From: Duganella levis
GTDB taxonomy: Bacteria > Pseudomonadota > Gammaproteobacteria > Burkholderiales > Burkholderiaceae_D
Length of the DNA: 64,000 bases
Direction: 5' to 3'
NCBI RefSeq assembly: GCF_009857605.1
Contig: NZ_WWCT01000005.1
Location: forward strand, 186,001 to 250,000
A program made the translations under genes and the position numbers. Below the pieces are notes generated by a model. It ran no database searches, had not been told where the DNA came from, and saw nothing but the letters and a program-made list of their open reading frames with translations. This document shows positions 29,195 through 38,127 of the stretch, in pieces; positions within the stretch are counted from its first letter, which is position 1; every line of letters begins with the position of its first letter.

Positions 29195-29560
29195 ATGATT
29201 AACGGATTACGCACCGTCGCCTACCCGGTGGCGGACCTGGCCGCCGCCAAGGACTGGTACACCAAGGTCTTCGGCGCCGCGCCCTATTTCGACCAGCCGT
29301 TCTACGTCGGCTTCAACATCGGCGGCTTTGAGCTGGGCCTGATCCCGGACGGCACACCCGGCACCACCGGCAGCACCATCTACTGGGGTGTCGACGATAT
29401 CGAAGCGGAAGTCACCCGCATCAGCGCGCTCGGCGCCACCATCCACGGCGCCATCCAGGACGTCGGCGAGAGCATCCGGACGGTGGAACTGGCCGACCCG
29501 TTCGGCAACATCCTGGGGCTGATCTACAACCCCCGCTTCGATTTGACAGCGGTGCGCTAG
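29195..29560 (+). CDS. VOC (glyoxalase/bleomycin-resistance fold) protein
   Basis: A 121-residue protein of the vicinal-oxygen-chelate superfamily. It opens MINGLRTVAYPVADLAAAKD and has the closing ELADPFGNILGLIYNP, a standard VOC pattern of two beta-alpha-beta-beta-beta units. Members include glyoxalases, dioxygenases and antibiotic-binding proteins; metal ligands here are incomplete, so the role is open. GGGAG precedes the ATG. It follows the AraC gene by 37 bp. Confidence 0.8.
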   Translation: MINGLRTVAYPVADLAAAKDWYTKVFGAAPYFDQPFYVGFNIGGFELGLIPDGTPGTTGSTIYWGVDDIEAEVTRISALGATIHGAIQDVGESIRTVELADPFGNILGLIYNPRFDLTAVR

Positions 29561-29604
29561 CGATTGTGGGAAAATACTGCCTCTGCAAATAAAGAGGTCG
29601 CCCC

Positions 29605-30441
29605 ATGTCCCGCCGCAACGCCAATCTCATCAAAACGCCTGAGCAAATGGTCCAGGCCCGCGTCGCCGCCCAACTGGCGGCCGACGTGCTGACCATGATC
29701 GCCCCCCACGTCAAGCCAGGCGTGACCACGGCCTACCTCGACCAGCTGTGCAACGACTACATCGTCAACGTGCAGCAGGCGATTCCGGCCAACGTCGGCT
29801 ACGGCGGCTTCCCGGCCACCGTGTGCAGCTCGGTCAACCACGTGGTGTGCCACGGCATTCCGTCGGCCGAACAGGTGCTGAAGGATGGCGACATCATCAA
29901 CATCGACGTCGCCGTCATCAAGGATGGCTGGCACGGCGACACCAGCCGCATGTACTACGTCGGCGAACCGTCGAAGCCAACCCGCAAGCTGGTGGAGACC
30001 ACCTACGCCGCCATGTGGGCCGGCATCCGCGCCGTCAAGCCGAAAGCGACGCTGGGCGATGTCGGCTTTGCGATCCAGACCGTAGCCGAAAAGGCCGGCT
30101 ACAGCGTGGTGCTGGATTACTGCGGCCACGGCATCGGCATGGTCTACCACGAAGATCCGCAGGTGACGCACTACGGCCGTCCCGGCCAGGGCATGGTGCT
30201 CAAGCCAGGCATGCTGTTCACCATCGAGCCGATGATCAATGCCGGCAAGGCGGCGACGAAGGAATTGAGCGACGGCTGGACCGTCGAGACGCGCGATAAA
30301 TCGCTGTCGGCGCAATGGGAACACATGGTGCACGTGACCGAAACCGGCTTCGAGGTGCTGACGCTAGCGCCCGGCGAAACCGGCGCCAAGTCGCAGATCC
30401 CGAACGCCGTGCCGGCTGGCGTAGAAATCAGCGCAGAGTAA
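29605..30441 (+). CDS. map: Methionine aminopeptidase type I
   Basis: A 278-residue metalloenzyme that removes the initiator Met from new proteins. The five metal ligands are in place: Asp in INIDVAV, Asp in HGDTSRMYY, His in YCGHGIG, Glu in TIEPMI and Glu in QWEHMVHVTE. The N-terminal MSRRNANLIKTPEQM is slightly longer than in E. coli. Its last 14 bp overlap the barstar-like gene on the other strand. An alternative paralogue cannot be excluded because map is usually beside rpsB, which is absent here. Confidence 0.93.
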   Translation: MSRRNANLIKTPEQMVQARVAAQLAADVLTMIAPHVKPGVTTAYLDQLCNDYIVNVQQAIPANVGYGGFPATVCSSVNHVVCHGIPSAEQVLKDGDIINIDVAVIKDGWHGDTSRMYYVGEPSKPTRKLVETTYAAMWAGIRAVKPKATLGDVGFAIQTVAEKAGYSVVLDYCGHGIGMVYHEDPQVTHYGRPGQGMVLKPGMLFTIEPMINAGKAATKELSDGWTVETRDKSLSAQWEHMVHVTETGFEVLTLAPGETGAKSQIPNAVPAGVEISAE

Positions 30442-30754
30442 GTTTCAGGGCCGGCTTTTCGCCGTAGTCTTCATAGCGCTCGTTGAGGCCGGCCACGCAG
30501 TACGTCAATTCTTCCAGAATATCGGGCACGGCGGCCTGCATGGCCGGCGCGTCCTTGATGACGATTTCCAGCACTTCATTCGGCTTCAGGCGGAACTTGC
30601 TCATGCCGTCTTCATCGCGCAGGTAGCTCAGGCAATCGACCCACGCATCCATGGTGTTGCCATAGGTGTCGGGGAAGCCCATCGCAGCCTTGCAGGCGGC
30701 GTGGAAGCTGGGGAAATCGGTGATGGCTGCGCCATTCAGTTCTGCGGTTGCCAT
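30428..30754 (-). CDS. Barstar-family protein
   Basis: A 108-residue protein with the barstar (RNase inhibitor) pattern: an N-terminal beta strand, ITDFPSFHAACKAAMGFP, DTYGNTMDAWVDCLSYL and a closing beta strand. Barstar blocks barnase-type RNases, but no barnase gene lies nearby. It follows exbD with a TAATG overlap, so it is cotranslated with the TolQR-like pair. In Burkholderiales, barstar-like genes often occur without an RNase partner and their target is not known. Confidence 0.75.
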   Translation of the reverse strand: MATAELNGAAITDFPSFHAACKAAMGFPDTYGNTMDAWVDCLSYLRDEDGMSKFRLKPNEVLEIVIKDAPAMQAAVPDILEELTYCVAGLNERYEDYGEKPALKLTLR

Positions 30755-31182
30755 TATTTTTTCTCTTTCTTGGGATCGGTGACGAAGCCCAATTTTGTTA
30801 GTCCATTGCTCTGCGCGGCGGCCATCACTTGCGCCACGATTTCGTAGCGGGTGTCCTTGTCGGCGCGCAGTTGCAGTTCCGGTTGCGGGTCCAGCTTGGC
30901 CGCATTGACGAAGCGCGCGTCCAGTGCGGCCTGGTCGACCGGATCGTTATTCCAGAATATCTTGCCCTTGCCGTCGATCGACAGCGTGACCGTGGCCGCC
31001 GGCGCCGACGGCGTGGCAGGCGCTTGCGCCTTCGGCAGTTCCAGCTGCACCGAGCCGGTGAACATCGGCGCGGCCAGGATGAAAATCACCAGCAGCACCA
31101 GCATCACGTCCACCATCGGCGTGACGTTGATGTCAGCCATCGGGCCCGGATTGCGATGATGGTTGAAGGAGCCGAAGGCCAT
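30754..31182 (-). CDS. exbD: ExbD/TolR-family proton-channel subunit
   Basis: A 142-residue inner-membrane protein with one N-terminal membrane segment and a periplasmic domain. The signature DINVTPMVDVMLVLLVIF carries the Asp in the membrane that couples proton flow. It pairs with the ExbB-like protein encoded 12 bp upstream and powers either TonB or Tol transport. The window also encodes a TonB (59373-60083). The ATG overlaps nothing upstream, and a TAATG coupling ties it to the barstar-like gene. Confidence 0.88.
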   Translation of the reverse strand: MAFGSFNHHRNPGPMADINVTPMVDVMLVLLVIFILAAPMFTGSVQLELPKAQAPATPSAPAATVTLSIDGKGKIFWNNDPVDQAALDARFVNAAKLDPQPELQLRADKDTRYEIVAQVMAAAQSNGLTKLGFVTDPKKEKK

Positions 31183-31194
31183 GAGCTTGTGTGC

Positions 31195-31860
31195 TTACTT
31201 GGTCAGGTAGGCGTGCAGGTCGTGCGCAAACGCGTCCAGCTCGGCCAGCGTCAGTCGGTTGACGCGGTTGAAGCCGTTGTAAGCCAGCACGGCGGGAATC
31301 GCCACAGTCAGGCCGATCGCGGTCATCACCAGCGCCTCGCCCACCGGGCCGGCCACTTTATCGATCTGCACCGAACCGTGCGACGACACATTGGCCAGCG
31401 CATGGTAAATCCCCCACACCGTGCCCAGCAGGCCGACAAACGGCGCGGTGGCGCCGATCGACGCCAGCAGGGTCAAGCCGCCTTCCAGCCGGTTGGTCGA
31501 GCGCTGGATGGCGCCGCGCAGCACCCGCGTGACTTGCGCCGCGCGGTCCATCTCGCCGCCCAGCGACGGACGGTCGGACGCGCGCAGCTGCGTTGCGCCC
31601 TGCTCTGCCAGCGGCAGGAAAATCTTTTCGGGATCGGCCAGCGTCAATGCGGACACGCCGTCCTGCATGGTCGGCGCATCCCAGAAGCTGTGCACCGCCG
31701 GCGCGCTGCGGCGGATGCGGTAGGCCGCATAGGCCTTGGCCAGGATGAAGAACCAGCTGATCAGCGACATCGCCAGCAGCACAAACGCTACCGCGTGGCT
31801 GATGGCGTCGCCTTGCTCCCAGAAACGGGACAGGGTGAATTCGCTGGCGGCCGGGTTCAT
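31195..31860 (-). CDS. exbB: ExbB/TolQ-family proton-channel subunit
   Basis: A 221-residue MotA/TolQ/ExbB protein with three membrane segments: one near residues 15-35, and two in the C-terminal half with the signature [20 protein letters not shown] and a hydrophobic [18 protein letters not shown]. With the ExbD-like protein it forms the proton-driven motor for TonB or Tol. Its ATG overlaps the stop of dapB by 4 bp, as is common in betaproteobacteria. It could be either a TolQ or an ExbB paralogue; no tolA/tolB is seen. Confidence 0.88.
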   Translation of the reverse strand: MNPAASEFTLSRFWEQGDAISHAVAFVLLAMSLISWFFILAKAYAAYRIRRSAPAVHSFWDAPTMQDGVSALTLADPEKIFLPLAEQGATQLRASDRPSLGGEMDRAAQVTRVLRGAIQRSTNRLEGGLTLLASIGATAPFVGLLGTVWGIYHALANVSSHGSVQIDKVAGPVGEALVMTAIGLTVAIPAVLAYNGFNRVNRLTLAELDAFAHDLHAYLTK

Positions 31861-32663
31861 TTGTCTTTCAGGCCCAGCACGTCGTACATGTCGAACAGGC
31901 CGGTCGGCTTGTCGGCCAGGTAGCGGCAGGCGCGCAGCGCGCCGTGCGCGTAGGTCACGCGGCTGCTGGATTTGTGGCTGATTTCGATGCGTTCGCCAAT
32001 GCCGGCAAACAGGACGGTGTGGTCGCCGACGATGTCGCCGCCGCGGATGGTGGCGAAGCCGATCGACGATGGGTCGCGCTCGCCGGTCACGCCTTCGCGC
32101 GCGTAGACGGCGCAGTCTTTCAGGTCGCGGCCCAGCGCATCGGCGATCACTTCGCCCATTTTCAGCGCGGTGCCGGACGGGGCGTCAACCTTGAAGCGGT
32201 GGTGGGCTTCGACGATTTCGATGTCGTAGCCGGTCGACAGCGCCTTGGCGGCCTGCTCCAGCAGCTTCATGGTGACGTTGACGCCGACCGAGAAGTTAGG
32301 CGCGAACACGATGGCGGTTTTCTTGGCTGCGGCGGCAATCGCCGCTTTGCCGGCGTCGTCGAAACCGGTGGTGCCGATCACCAGCTTGATGCCGTGTTCG
32401 GCGCAGTATTTCACATGCTCCAGCGTCGCTTCCGGACGGGTGAAGTCGATCAGGAATTGCGCGCCGGCCAGGCCTTTGTCGAAGGCCGATTCCACCGCCA
32501 CGCCGGACGGCGTGCCGAGGAAGGCGGCGGCATCGGCCTGCTCGTTGCCGGCCCGGCCCAGCGCGCCGGACAGGCGGGCGTCGTCGGCGTTCTGCACGGC
32601 TTCAATCAGGATGCGGCCCATACGGCCGCCGGCGCCGGCGATGGCGATGTTCATCTGGGTCAT
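31857..32663 (-). CDS. dapB: 4-hydroxy-tetrahydrodipicolinate reductase DapB
   Basis: A 268-residue NAD(P)H enzyme of the diaminopimelate/lysine pathway. It has the Rossmann motif GAGGRMG at the N-terminus and the catalytic [13 protein letters not shown] (His, Lys). The start ATG 32663 is preceded by AAGGA ([11 protein letters not shown]); an upstream non-ATG extension of 11 residues is unlikely. It is between bamE (13 bp upstream) and exbB (4-bp overlap). Confidence 0.97.
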   Translation of the reverse strand: MTQMNIAIAGAGGRMGRILIEAVQNADDARLSGALGRAGNEQADAAAFLGTPSGVAVESAFDKGLAGAQFLIDFTRPEATLEHVKYCAEHGIKLVIGTTGFDDAGKAAIAAAAKKTAIVFAPNFSVGVNVTMKLLEQAAKALSTGYDIEIVEAHHRFKVDAPSGTALKMGEVIADALGRDLKDCAVYAREGVTGERDPSSIGFATIRGGDIVGDHTVLFAGIGERIEISHKSSSRVTYAHGALRACRYLADKPTGLFDMYDVLGLKDK

Positions 32664-32676
32664 GCTGAAATCCTTG

Positions 32677-33321
32677 TTATTTCTTGTCGTTGCCAATCGT
32701 CACGCCCACTGGCGCCGCAGCGGCCGGATTGTCGGTGCCGGACGGCAGCGGTGCCGCCGGCGCCGGCTTGGCCAGCACGGCTTCGTCCGCCGCTTCCTTC
32801 TTGGCGCTGCGGACTGGTCCGGCGATGCGGGCGATGTATTCTTTTTCGGTCGGCAGGTTGCCGCCTTCCCAGCGCTCGACCTTGTTGTCTTTGTCGAAGA
32901 ACACGATCACGCGGCTGGTGGTGATTTCGCCGTTGCCGCGCGACAGACGGAAGGCGTAGTCCCAGCGGTTGCCGTGGAACGGATCGGTCAGCAGCGCGGT
33001 GCCGAAGATGAAACGGACCTGGTCCTGCGTCATGCCGACTTTCAACTGCGACAACATTTCTTCCGACACAAAGTTACCCTGTTGAATATCCGGGCGGTAC
33101 GGAGAGAAGAACCACATGAAGCGCTGCAGCTTGGTGGTGGTGGTGGTTTGCGCGCCTTTGCTGGCGTCCAGCGTCGGGGCAGCGTCTTGAACCTCGGTGG
33201 ATTTCTCGCCCAGGGTGGTTTTGGTCGCGCAGCCGCCCAGCGCCAGCGCCACGCATGCAGCGGTGGCGATAGGAGTGAAACGGTGCAACAAAGACTGCGA
33301 AAAAGCCTGGGTGACGCGCAT
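32677..33321 (-). CDS. bamE: Outer-membrane assembly lipoprotein BamE
   Basis: A 214-residue BamE (SmpA/OmlA) lipoprotein of the BAM complex that inserts beta-barrel proteins. The signal ends in the lipobox LGGC. The domain shows [20 protein letters not shown] and [19 protein letters not shown], followed by the [12 protein letters not shown] strand. The C-terminus is Ala/Pro-rich and longer than the E. coli protein. GAGGA precedes ATG 33321. The gene is divergent from fur over 182 bp, the common betaproteobacterial arrangement. Confidence 0.94.
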   Translation of the reverse strand: MRVTQAFSQSLLHRFTPIATAACVALALGGCATKTTLGEKSTEVQDAAPTLDASKGAQTTTTTKLQRFMWFFSPYRPDIQQGNFVSEEMLSQLKVGMTQDQVRFIFGTALLTDPFHGNRWDYAFRLSRGNGEITTSRVIVFFDKDNKVERWEGGNLPTEKEYIARIAGPVRSAKKEAADEAVLAKPAPAAPLPSGTDNPAAAAPVGVTIGNDKK

Positions 33322-33503
33322 AAATGTCCTCAATCTGGTCGAGCGTAAGTGCCGAAAAACGCTATATCATAAAGCACTCGCTGCGGGATGGGGCATTATC
33401 CGCCAAAACAAGTGCAAATCTTTGTAAATGCAAAATTCCGGACGGCCCCGGAGTGCGTTAAACTAGCGGCTAGCTATCGCCAACCACATTAAGAGTCTCG
33501 ACC

Positions 33504-33935
33504 ATGGGTAACAATCCGACCGATCTGAAGGCCAGCGGCCTCAAAGCCACGCTGCCACGCATCAAAATCCTGGATATTTTCCAGAATAGCGAAGTGCGCC
33601 ACCTGACCGCCGAGGATGTGTACAAAATCCTGCTGGCTGACAATATGGATGTGGGCCTGGCCACCGTCTACCGTGTGCTGACCCAGTTTGAGCAGGCTGG
33701 CTTGCTCAACCGCAACCACTTTGAAAGCGGCAAGGCGATTTTCGAGCTGAACGCCGGCTCGCACCACGATCACCTGGTGTGCCTGGACTGCGGCCATGTG
33801 GAAGAGTTTTACGACGAGGCGATTGAAGACCGCCAGCACGCCATCGCCGTCGAGCGCGGCTTCAAGATTGCCGAGCATGCGCTGGCGATCTACGGCAACT
33901 GCACCAAGACCGCCTGCCCGCACCGCCCAGCCTAA
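33504..33935 (+). CDS. fur: Ferric uptake regulator Fur
   Basis: A 143-residue iron-sensing repressor. It has the winged helix DNA-binding domain ([19 protein letters not shown]), the metal-site motif [18 protein letters not shown], and a second cysteine pair CTKTACPH. It controls iron uptake genes, likely including the feo and bfd genes of this window. It is divergent from bamE and its last 4 bp overlap the convergent hrcA. Confidence 0.96.
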   Translation: MGNNPTDLKASGLKATLPRIKILDIFQNSEVRHLTAEDVYKILLADNMDVGLATVYRVLTQFEQAGLLNRNHFESGKAIFELNAGSHHDHLVCLDCGHVEEFYDEAIEDRQHAIAVERGFKIAEHALAIYGNCTKTACPHRPA

Positions 33936-34948
33936 CTGTGGCTCAAGGCATTCGACAGTAATTTCGCGGTGATATCGACAATCGGTATCACCCGCTCGTA
34001 GGCCATGCGGGTTGGGCCGATCACGCCCAGCGTGCCGACGATCTTGCCGTTGGCGGTGTAGGGCGCGGTGACCACGCTCATGTCGTCCATCGGCACCAGG
34101 CTCGATTCGCCGCCGATATAAATCTGCACGCCGCTGGCCTTGGCCGACACGTCCAGCAACTGCATCAAGCCGGTCTTCTGCTCGAACATATCGAACATCT
34201 GCCGCAGCGACGTCATATTCGACGACAAATCGCTGACCGACAGCAGGTTGCGCTCGCCCGAGATGACCATGTCGTCCGAATCATCCTTCATCGCCTCGCT
34301 GCCGGCTTCCACCGCCACCTGCATCAGGCGGCCCATGTCGTCGCGCAGCTGCCGCACCTCGTTCTGCAGACGCGCATGCACCTCGTCAAACGCCAGCCCG
34401 CCGTAATTCTGGTTGATGTAATTGGCCGACTGCACCAGCTGCGCCGGGCTGTAGTCGACATCGGTCAGCAGCAGGCGGTTCTGCACGTCGCCATTCGGCG
34501 CCACGATCACCAGCAAAATGCGCTTCTCGCCCAGGCGCAGGAATTCGATCTGCTGGAACACCGACTCGCGGCGCGGACTCAGCACCACGCCGGCAAACTG
34601 CGACAGCGACGACAGCATCTGCGCCGCATTGGTGATCATCTTCTGCGGCTGCGGCGACTGCAGACGCAGCGGCGCCCCCATGCTTTGCTCGTCGAGCTGC
34701 TGCACGGTCAACAAGGTGTCGACAAAGATGCGGTAGCCGCGCGGCGTCGGCACCCGGCCGGCCGAGGTGTGCGGGCTGGCCACATAGCCCAGTTCCTCCA
34801 GGTCCGCCATGATGTTGCGGATGGTGGCCGGCGACAGGTCCAGTCCGGAGATCTTGGACAGCGCGCGTGAGCCCACTGGCTGGCCGTCCGCGATATAGCG
34901 TTCTACCAGGGCCTTGAGCAGGGTTTGGGCGCGTGTGTCGAGTTGCAT
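33932..34948 (-). CDS. hrcA: Heat-inducible repressor HrcA
   Basis: A 338-residue HrcA that represses groEL/dnaK operons by binding CIRCE. The N-terminal winged helix carries [19 protein letters not shown] and [17 protein letters not shown], both typical of HrcA; the remainder is the GAF-like domain. I see no CIRCE inverted repeat (TTAGCACTC) in the window. The stop overlaps that of fur by 4 bp. Confidence 0.96.
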   Translation of the reverse strand: MQLDTRAQTLLKALVERYIADGQPVGSRALSKISGLDLSPATIRNIMADLEELGYVASPHTSAGRVPTPRGYRIFVDTLLTVQQLDEQSMGAPLRLQSPQPQKMITNAAQMLSSLSQFAGVVLSPRRESVFQQIEFLRLGEKRILLVIVAPNGDVQNRLLLTDVDYSPAQLVQSANYINQNYGGLAFDEVHARLQNEVRQLRDDMGRLMQVAVEAGSEAMKDDSDDMVISGERNLLSVSDLSSNMTSLRQMFDMFEQKTGLMQLLDVSAKASGVQIYIGGESSLVPMDDMSVVTAPYTANGKIVGTLGVIGPTRMAYERVIPIVDITAKLLSNALSHS

Positions 34949-34985
34949 GCTGGGTTTCAGTGATTACAGGTAAGAGTTGTGCCTA

Positions 34986-35702
34986 TTATGCACGGCTATG
35001 CTGCATCTGCCCATGAATCCAGGCCAGCAGCTCGTCAAACGTGGCGCAAATGGCGTCCGGCGTAACACCCGCCTCCAGATGGGCCTGGCTGCCGTGACGG
35101 TTCATCCACACTGCGCGCAGGCCGGCCGCTTGCGCGCCCTGCACGTCCAGCCGCAGGTCGTCGCCGACGTAGACCGCATCCTGCGGCGCCACCCCCATCG
35201 CCGCGCAGGCCGTGTGGAAGATGCCGGGATCGGGCTTGGCGCGGCCGAACTGCGAGGACGACAGCGTGTACTCGAAATGGTGGTCCATGCCGATCACTTC
35301 AAGGTCGGCGTTGCCGTTGGTGATCACGCCCAGCCGCAGCATGCCCTGCAACAGCGGCAGCGCCGGCAGCACGTCGGCGTACGGCACCACGATGTTGCGC
35401 TGGGTGGCGAAATGCTGCATCGAGCCTTCGATATGGGCCTGGTCCTCGCCGGTTTCGGCAAACACCTCGGCCAGCGCCTCGCGTCGCAGCTGGTACAGGT
35501 CGGCCACCAGCTCCGGCCGGCGTTCCAGCAGCGCCATGCGGCGCACCCGCAGCTCGGCCACACTGAAGGCCTGGGCCACGCGCGGCGCATGCTCGGCCAG
35601 CCAGGCGTGCCAGCTGACTTCGGCCGCCAGAATGACCGGGCCGATCGGCCACAGGGTATCGTCCAGATCGAACAGCAGGGCTAACGGGCGGCGTGGCGTC
35701 AT
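34986..35702 (-). CDS. HAD-family hydrolase
   Basis: A 238-residue cytoplasmic phosphatase of the HAD superfamily, subfamily IA. Motif I with the nucleophile reads FDLDDTLWP, motif II contains GVITNGNADLEV, and motif III/IV contain GRAKPDPGIFHTAC and YVGDDLRLDVQGAQAAG. The cap domain lies near residues 20-100. ATG 35702 was chosen because motif I follows it directly, although I see no strong ribosome site; an in-frame GTG at 35759 is the alternative. It is 37 bp upstream of hrcA on the same strand. The substrate is unknown. Confidence 0.88.
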   Translation of the reverse strand: MTPRRPLALLFDLDDTLWPIGPVILAAEVSWHAWLAEHAPRVAQAFSVAELRVRRMALLERRPELVADLYQLRREALAEVFAETGEDQAHIEGSMQHFATQRNIVVPYADVLPALPLLQGMLRLGVITNGNADLEVIGMDHHFEYTLSSSQFGRAKPDPGIFHTACAAMGVAPQDAVYVGDDLRLDVQGAQAAGLRAVWMNRHGSQAHLEAGVTPDAICATFDELLAWIHGQMQHSRA

Positions 35703-35878
35703 GATGGCTAGGGAAAATGGCAAACACGCATATTGTAAGGCCAGCCGCCGGGGACACACGCTGTTACATCCATTTGCATGGGCTGTATTACCAAATGCAC
35801 TAAAATACGCCGCACAAGTGTAATATGCTGCCTCCCGTGCGTGCTGCCGGTCCCTATTCGTTTTGGAGAGAGAGTTTT

Positions 35879-36487
35879 ATGAAAAGTTCGTTTCTGCGTG
35901 CGGGTTTCGCCCTGCTGTGTGCCGTTATCCTGAGCTCGTGCGGCGGCAATAATGGCAGCCTGGCACTGTCCGGTACCATCACCTATGTCCCGACCACCGC
36001 CACCATCACCGGCCTGTCGCTGGTCAATAATGGCAATGGCGAAAAAGTCACCATCGACGCCGGCGCCACCAGCTTCATTTTCACCAAACTGCTGGCCGTT
36101 GACGAAAAATTTGACGTTGAAGTGGTCGCCCCCGGCCCGACCAACGCGAGCTGTGTTGCCGCTTCCAACAGCGGCAACGCCAGCGTCTATACCGTCTATT
36201 ACGTCACCATCACCTGTACCGCCAATCAGAGGGTGCTGGGCGGCACCGTCAAGGGCCTGACCACCACCGGACTCGTACTGGCCAACGGTTCCGACACCAC
36301 CGCCGTGCTACCGGCCGGCGGCGCCGACGTCAAGTTCACCTTCCCGACCAAGGTCGGCAACAGCTCCCAATATGGCGTGACCGTGCTGACCCAGCCAACC
36401 GGCCAGACCTGCACCGTCGATTCGACGCTGAATCCTGGCATCATGCCGGACGCCGACCAGCTGGGCCTGGGTGTTACCTGCAAATAA
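35879..36487 (+). CDS. Lipoprotein with two beta-rich repeats, paralogue 1
   Basis: A 202-residue lipoprotein. The signal peptide MKSSFLRAGFALLCAVILSS ends in lipobox LSSC. The mature part holds two ~80-residue units, each beginning with a GT(I/V)-type strand, containing a Gly/Asn-rich turn and a paired Cys, and ending in TC: about 28-117 (...YVTITC) and 118-202 (GGTVKGLTTTGLVLANGSDT to LGVTCK). The unit looks like a beta sandwich and is common in Oxalobacteraceae surface lipoproteins of unknown role. A GGAGAG sequence precedes the ATG. A homologous gene follows after 31 bp. Confidence 0.8.
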   Translation: MKSSFLRAGFALLCAVILSSCGGNNGSLALSGTITYVPTTATITGLSLVNNGNGEKVTIDAGATSFIFTKLLAVDEKFDVEVVAPGPTNASCVAASNSGNASVYTVYYVTITCTANQRVLGGTVKGLTTTGLVLANGSDTTAVLPAGGADVKFTFPTKVGNSSQYGVTVLTQPTGQTCTVDSTLNPGIMPDADQLGLGVTCK

Positions 36488-36518
36488 GCTGCCGCCGTTC
36501 TAATCTTTGGAGAAATAC

Positions 36519-37151
36519 ATGAAATTTTCGTTAGTACGCGCCGTTGCGGCGCTGGCCGTGGTGGCCACCATCGCCGCTTGCGGCGGCAAGCAGCAGTTTA
36601 CAGTGCAAGGCTCGGTCAGCAACCTGAACAACAGCGGCCTGATCCTGGGCAACGGCGGCGAGCAGTTGAGCGTGCCGTCGGGCGCCACCAGCTTCGCCTT
36701 CACCAAGCAGATCAGCTATGGCACCGATTACAACATCACCGTCATCAAGAATGCTGACCACATGACGTGCTCGGTTGGCGGCGCCACTGGTTCGGCCGGC
36801 TACAACATCGCCATCCAGGCGGTGGTGACCTGTACCCAGAACAGCTACTCGCTGGGCGGCCAGTACAGCGGCATCACCCCGGCAGCCGATGGCACCGCGC
36901 GCACCGTGACCCTGCTGAACGGCTCGACCGGCGGCACCGCGATCCTGAGCAGCGGCATCGCCGCCACCTCGACCACCACCAGCACGCTGACCCCGAGCGG
37001 CGACTTCAGCTTTGGCACCTTTGTGGCCGACGGCCAGGCTTACGGCGTGACCATCGTGCCACCAACCAACGGTCTGACCTGCACGCTGACCAACGGCACC
37101 GGTGTCATGCACGATGCCGCAGTCACCAACATGGTGGTGACCTGCCAGTAA
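36519..37151 (+). CDS. Lipoprotein with two beta-rich repeats, paralogue 2
   Basis: A 210-residue paralogue of the preceding gene, with lipobox IAAC after MKFSLVRAVAALAVVATIAA. Two repeats are seen: VQGSVSNLNNSGLILGNGGE through AVVTC, and LGGQYSGITPAADGTARTVT through NMVVTC. Both carry the same pair of Cys near the end. A GGAG sequence lies 7 bp before ATG 36519. The two genes share a transcript that ends at a strong terminator at 37319. The role is unknown; adhesion or envelope ligand binding would fit. Confidence 0.8.
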   Translation: MKFSLVRAVAALAVVATIAACGGKQQFTVQGSVSNLNNSGLILGNGGEQLSVPSGATSFAFTKQISYGTDYNITVIKNADHMTCSVGGATGSAGYNIAIQAVVTCTQNSYSLGGQYSGITPAADGTARTVTLLNGSTGGTAILSSGIAATSTTTSTLTPSGDFSFGTFVADGQAYGVTIVPPTNGLTCTLTNGTGVMHDAAVTNMVVTCQ

Positions 37152-37173
37152 CATAAAGAAAACTGCGGGAAAA

Positions 37174-37197
37174 CTGCGCCGCTGAACGGCGGCGCAG
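37174..37197 (+). other. GC-rich hairpin after the lipoprotein pair
   Basis: CTGCGCCGC (37174-37182) and GCGGCGCAG (37189-37197) form a 9-bp stem with a 6-nt loop, 22 bp after the stop of paralogue 2. No U-run follows, so it is more likely to protect the mRNA end than to terminate. The next 120 bp show nothing I recognise. Confidence 0.5.
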
Positions 37198-37318
37198 GGC
37201 AAGGCGGGGAGATATGCGATATCAGAATAATTGATATTCGGAAAATAAAGTGGCGTGATATGGCGCAACGCACCATACTGCACTTGTCTCCTCCACTTCT
37301 TGCAAAGGAATTGGATTT

Positions 37319-37349
37319 AAGCCCGCTAGCTTTAGCGGGCTTTTTTTTT
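37319..37349 (+). terminator. Rho-independent terminator
   Basis: AAGCCCGCTA (37319-37328) and TAGCGGGCTT (37333-37342) form a 10-bp stem around loop GCTT, followed by a run of T to 37349. It ends the lipoprotein transcript and directly abuts the stop of the convergent rsmA. Confidence 0.93.
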
Positions 37350-38127
37350 ACTTCAGCAGATTCGCCAGGGCGACGTACTGGGCCAGGCCCACGGTTTCCG
37401 GGCGGTCGGTCGGCTTGATGCCGGCTTCGATGATCTGCTCTTCGGTGAACATGCCGGCCAGGCAGTTGCGGATCACCTTGCGGCGCTGCGAGAAGGCTTT
37501 CAGCACCACGGCCTCCAGCGTCGGGCCGTCGCAAGCCAGCGGATTCGCGACCGGGATCATGCGCACGATGGCCGACTCCACGCGCGGCGGCGGATCGAAC
37601 GCCTCCGGCGGCACCACGAACAGCAGCGACATGTCATAGCGCCATTGCAGCATCACCGACAGCCGGCCGTAGACCTTGCTGCCGGGCGGCGCCACCATGC
37701 GCTCCACCACCTCTTTTTGCAGCATGAAGTGCTGGTCCTGCACCAGCGGCGCAAAGGTCGCCAGGTGGAACAGCAGCGGGCTGGAGATGTTGTACGGCAG
37801 ATTGCCGACGATGCGCAGCTTCTTGCCCTCGGCCGCACCTTGCACCGGGATGGCGCTGAAGTCGAACTTCAGGGCGTCGCCCGAATGCACCGTCAGCTTG
37901 TTGCGCGGGTAGGCTTTTTCCAGGCGCGTCACCAGGTCGCGGTCCAGCTCGACCACATGCATGTGCTTGAGCGTGCGCAGCAGCTGGTCGGTCATGGCGG
38001 CCAGGCCAGGGCCGATTTCCACCATGGTGTCGTCGACGTGTGGATCGATGGCCTCGGTAATACTGCCCAGCACGTGTTTGTCATGCAGGAAGTTCTGGCC
38101 GAAGCGTTTGCGGGCTACGTGTTTCAT
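37348..38127 (-). CDS. rsmA: 16S rRNA dimethyladenosine transferase RsmA (KsgA)
   Basis: A 259-residue SAM-dependent enzyme that dimethylates two adjacent adenines near the 3' end of 16S rRNA. It begins [17 protein letters not shown], has the SAM motif [14 protein letters not shown] and the catalytic [14 protein letters not shown]. Its ATG overlaps the pdxA stop by 4 bp (ATGA), the standard pdxA-rsmA pair. The stop codon meets the plus-strand terminator. Confidence 0.97.
   Translation of the reverse strand: MKHVARKRFGQNFLHDKHVLGSITEAIDPHVDDTMVEIGPGLAAMTDQLLRTLKHMHVVELDRDLVTRLEKAYPRNKLTVHSGDALKFDFSAIPVQGAAEGKKLRIVGNLPYNISSPLLFHLATFAPLVQDQHFMLQKEVVERMVAPPGSKVYGRLSVMLQWRYDMSLLFVVPPEAFDPPPRVESAIVRMIPVANPLACDGPTLEAVVLKAFSQRRKVIRNCLAGMFTEEQIIEAGIKPTDRPETVGLAQYVALANLLK

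Noticed and set aside
34949-34985. CIRCE element for HrcA
   Set aside because: No TTAGCACTC-type inverted repeat was seen near hrcA or elsewhere in the window.
37174-37197. The GC hairpin as terminator of the lipoprotein pair
   Set aside because: No U-run follows; the strong terminator lies at 37319-37349.
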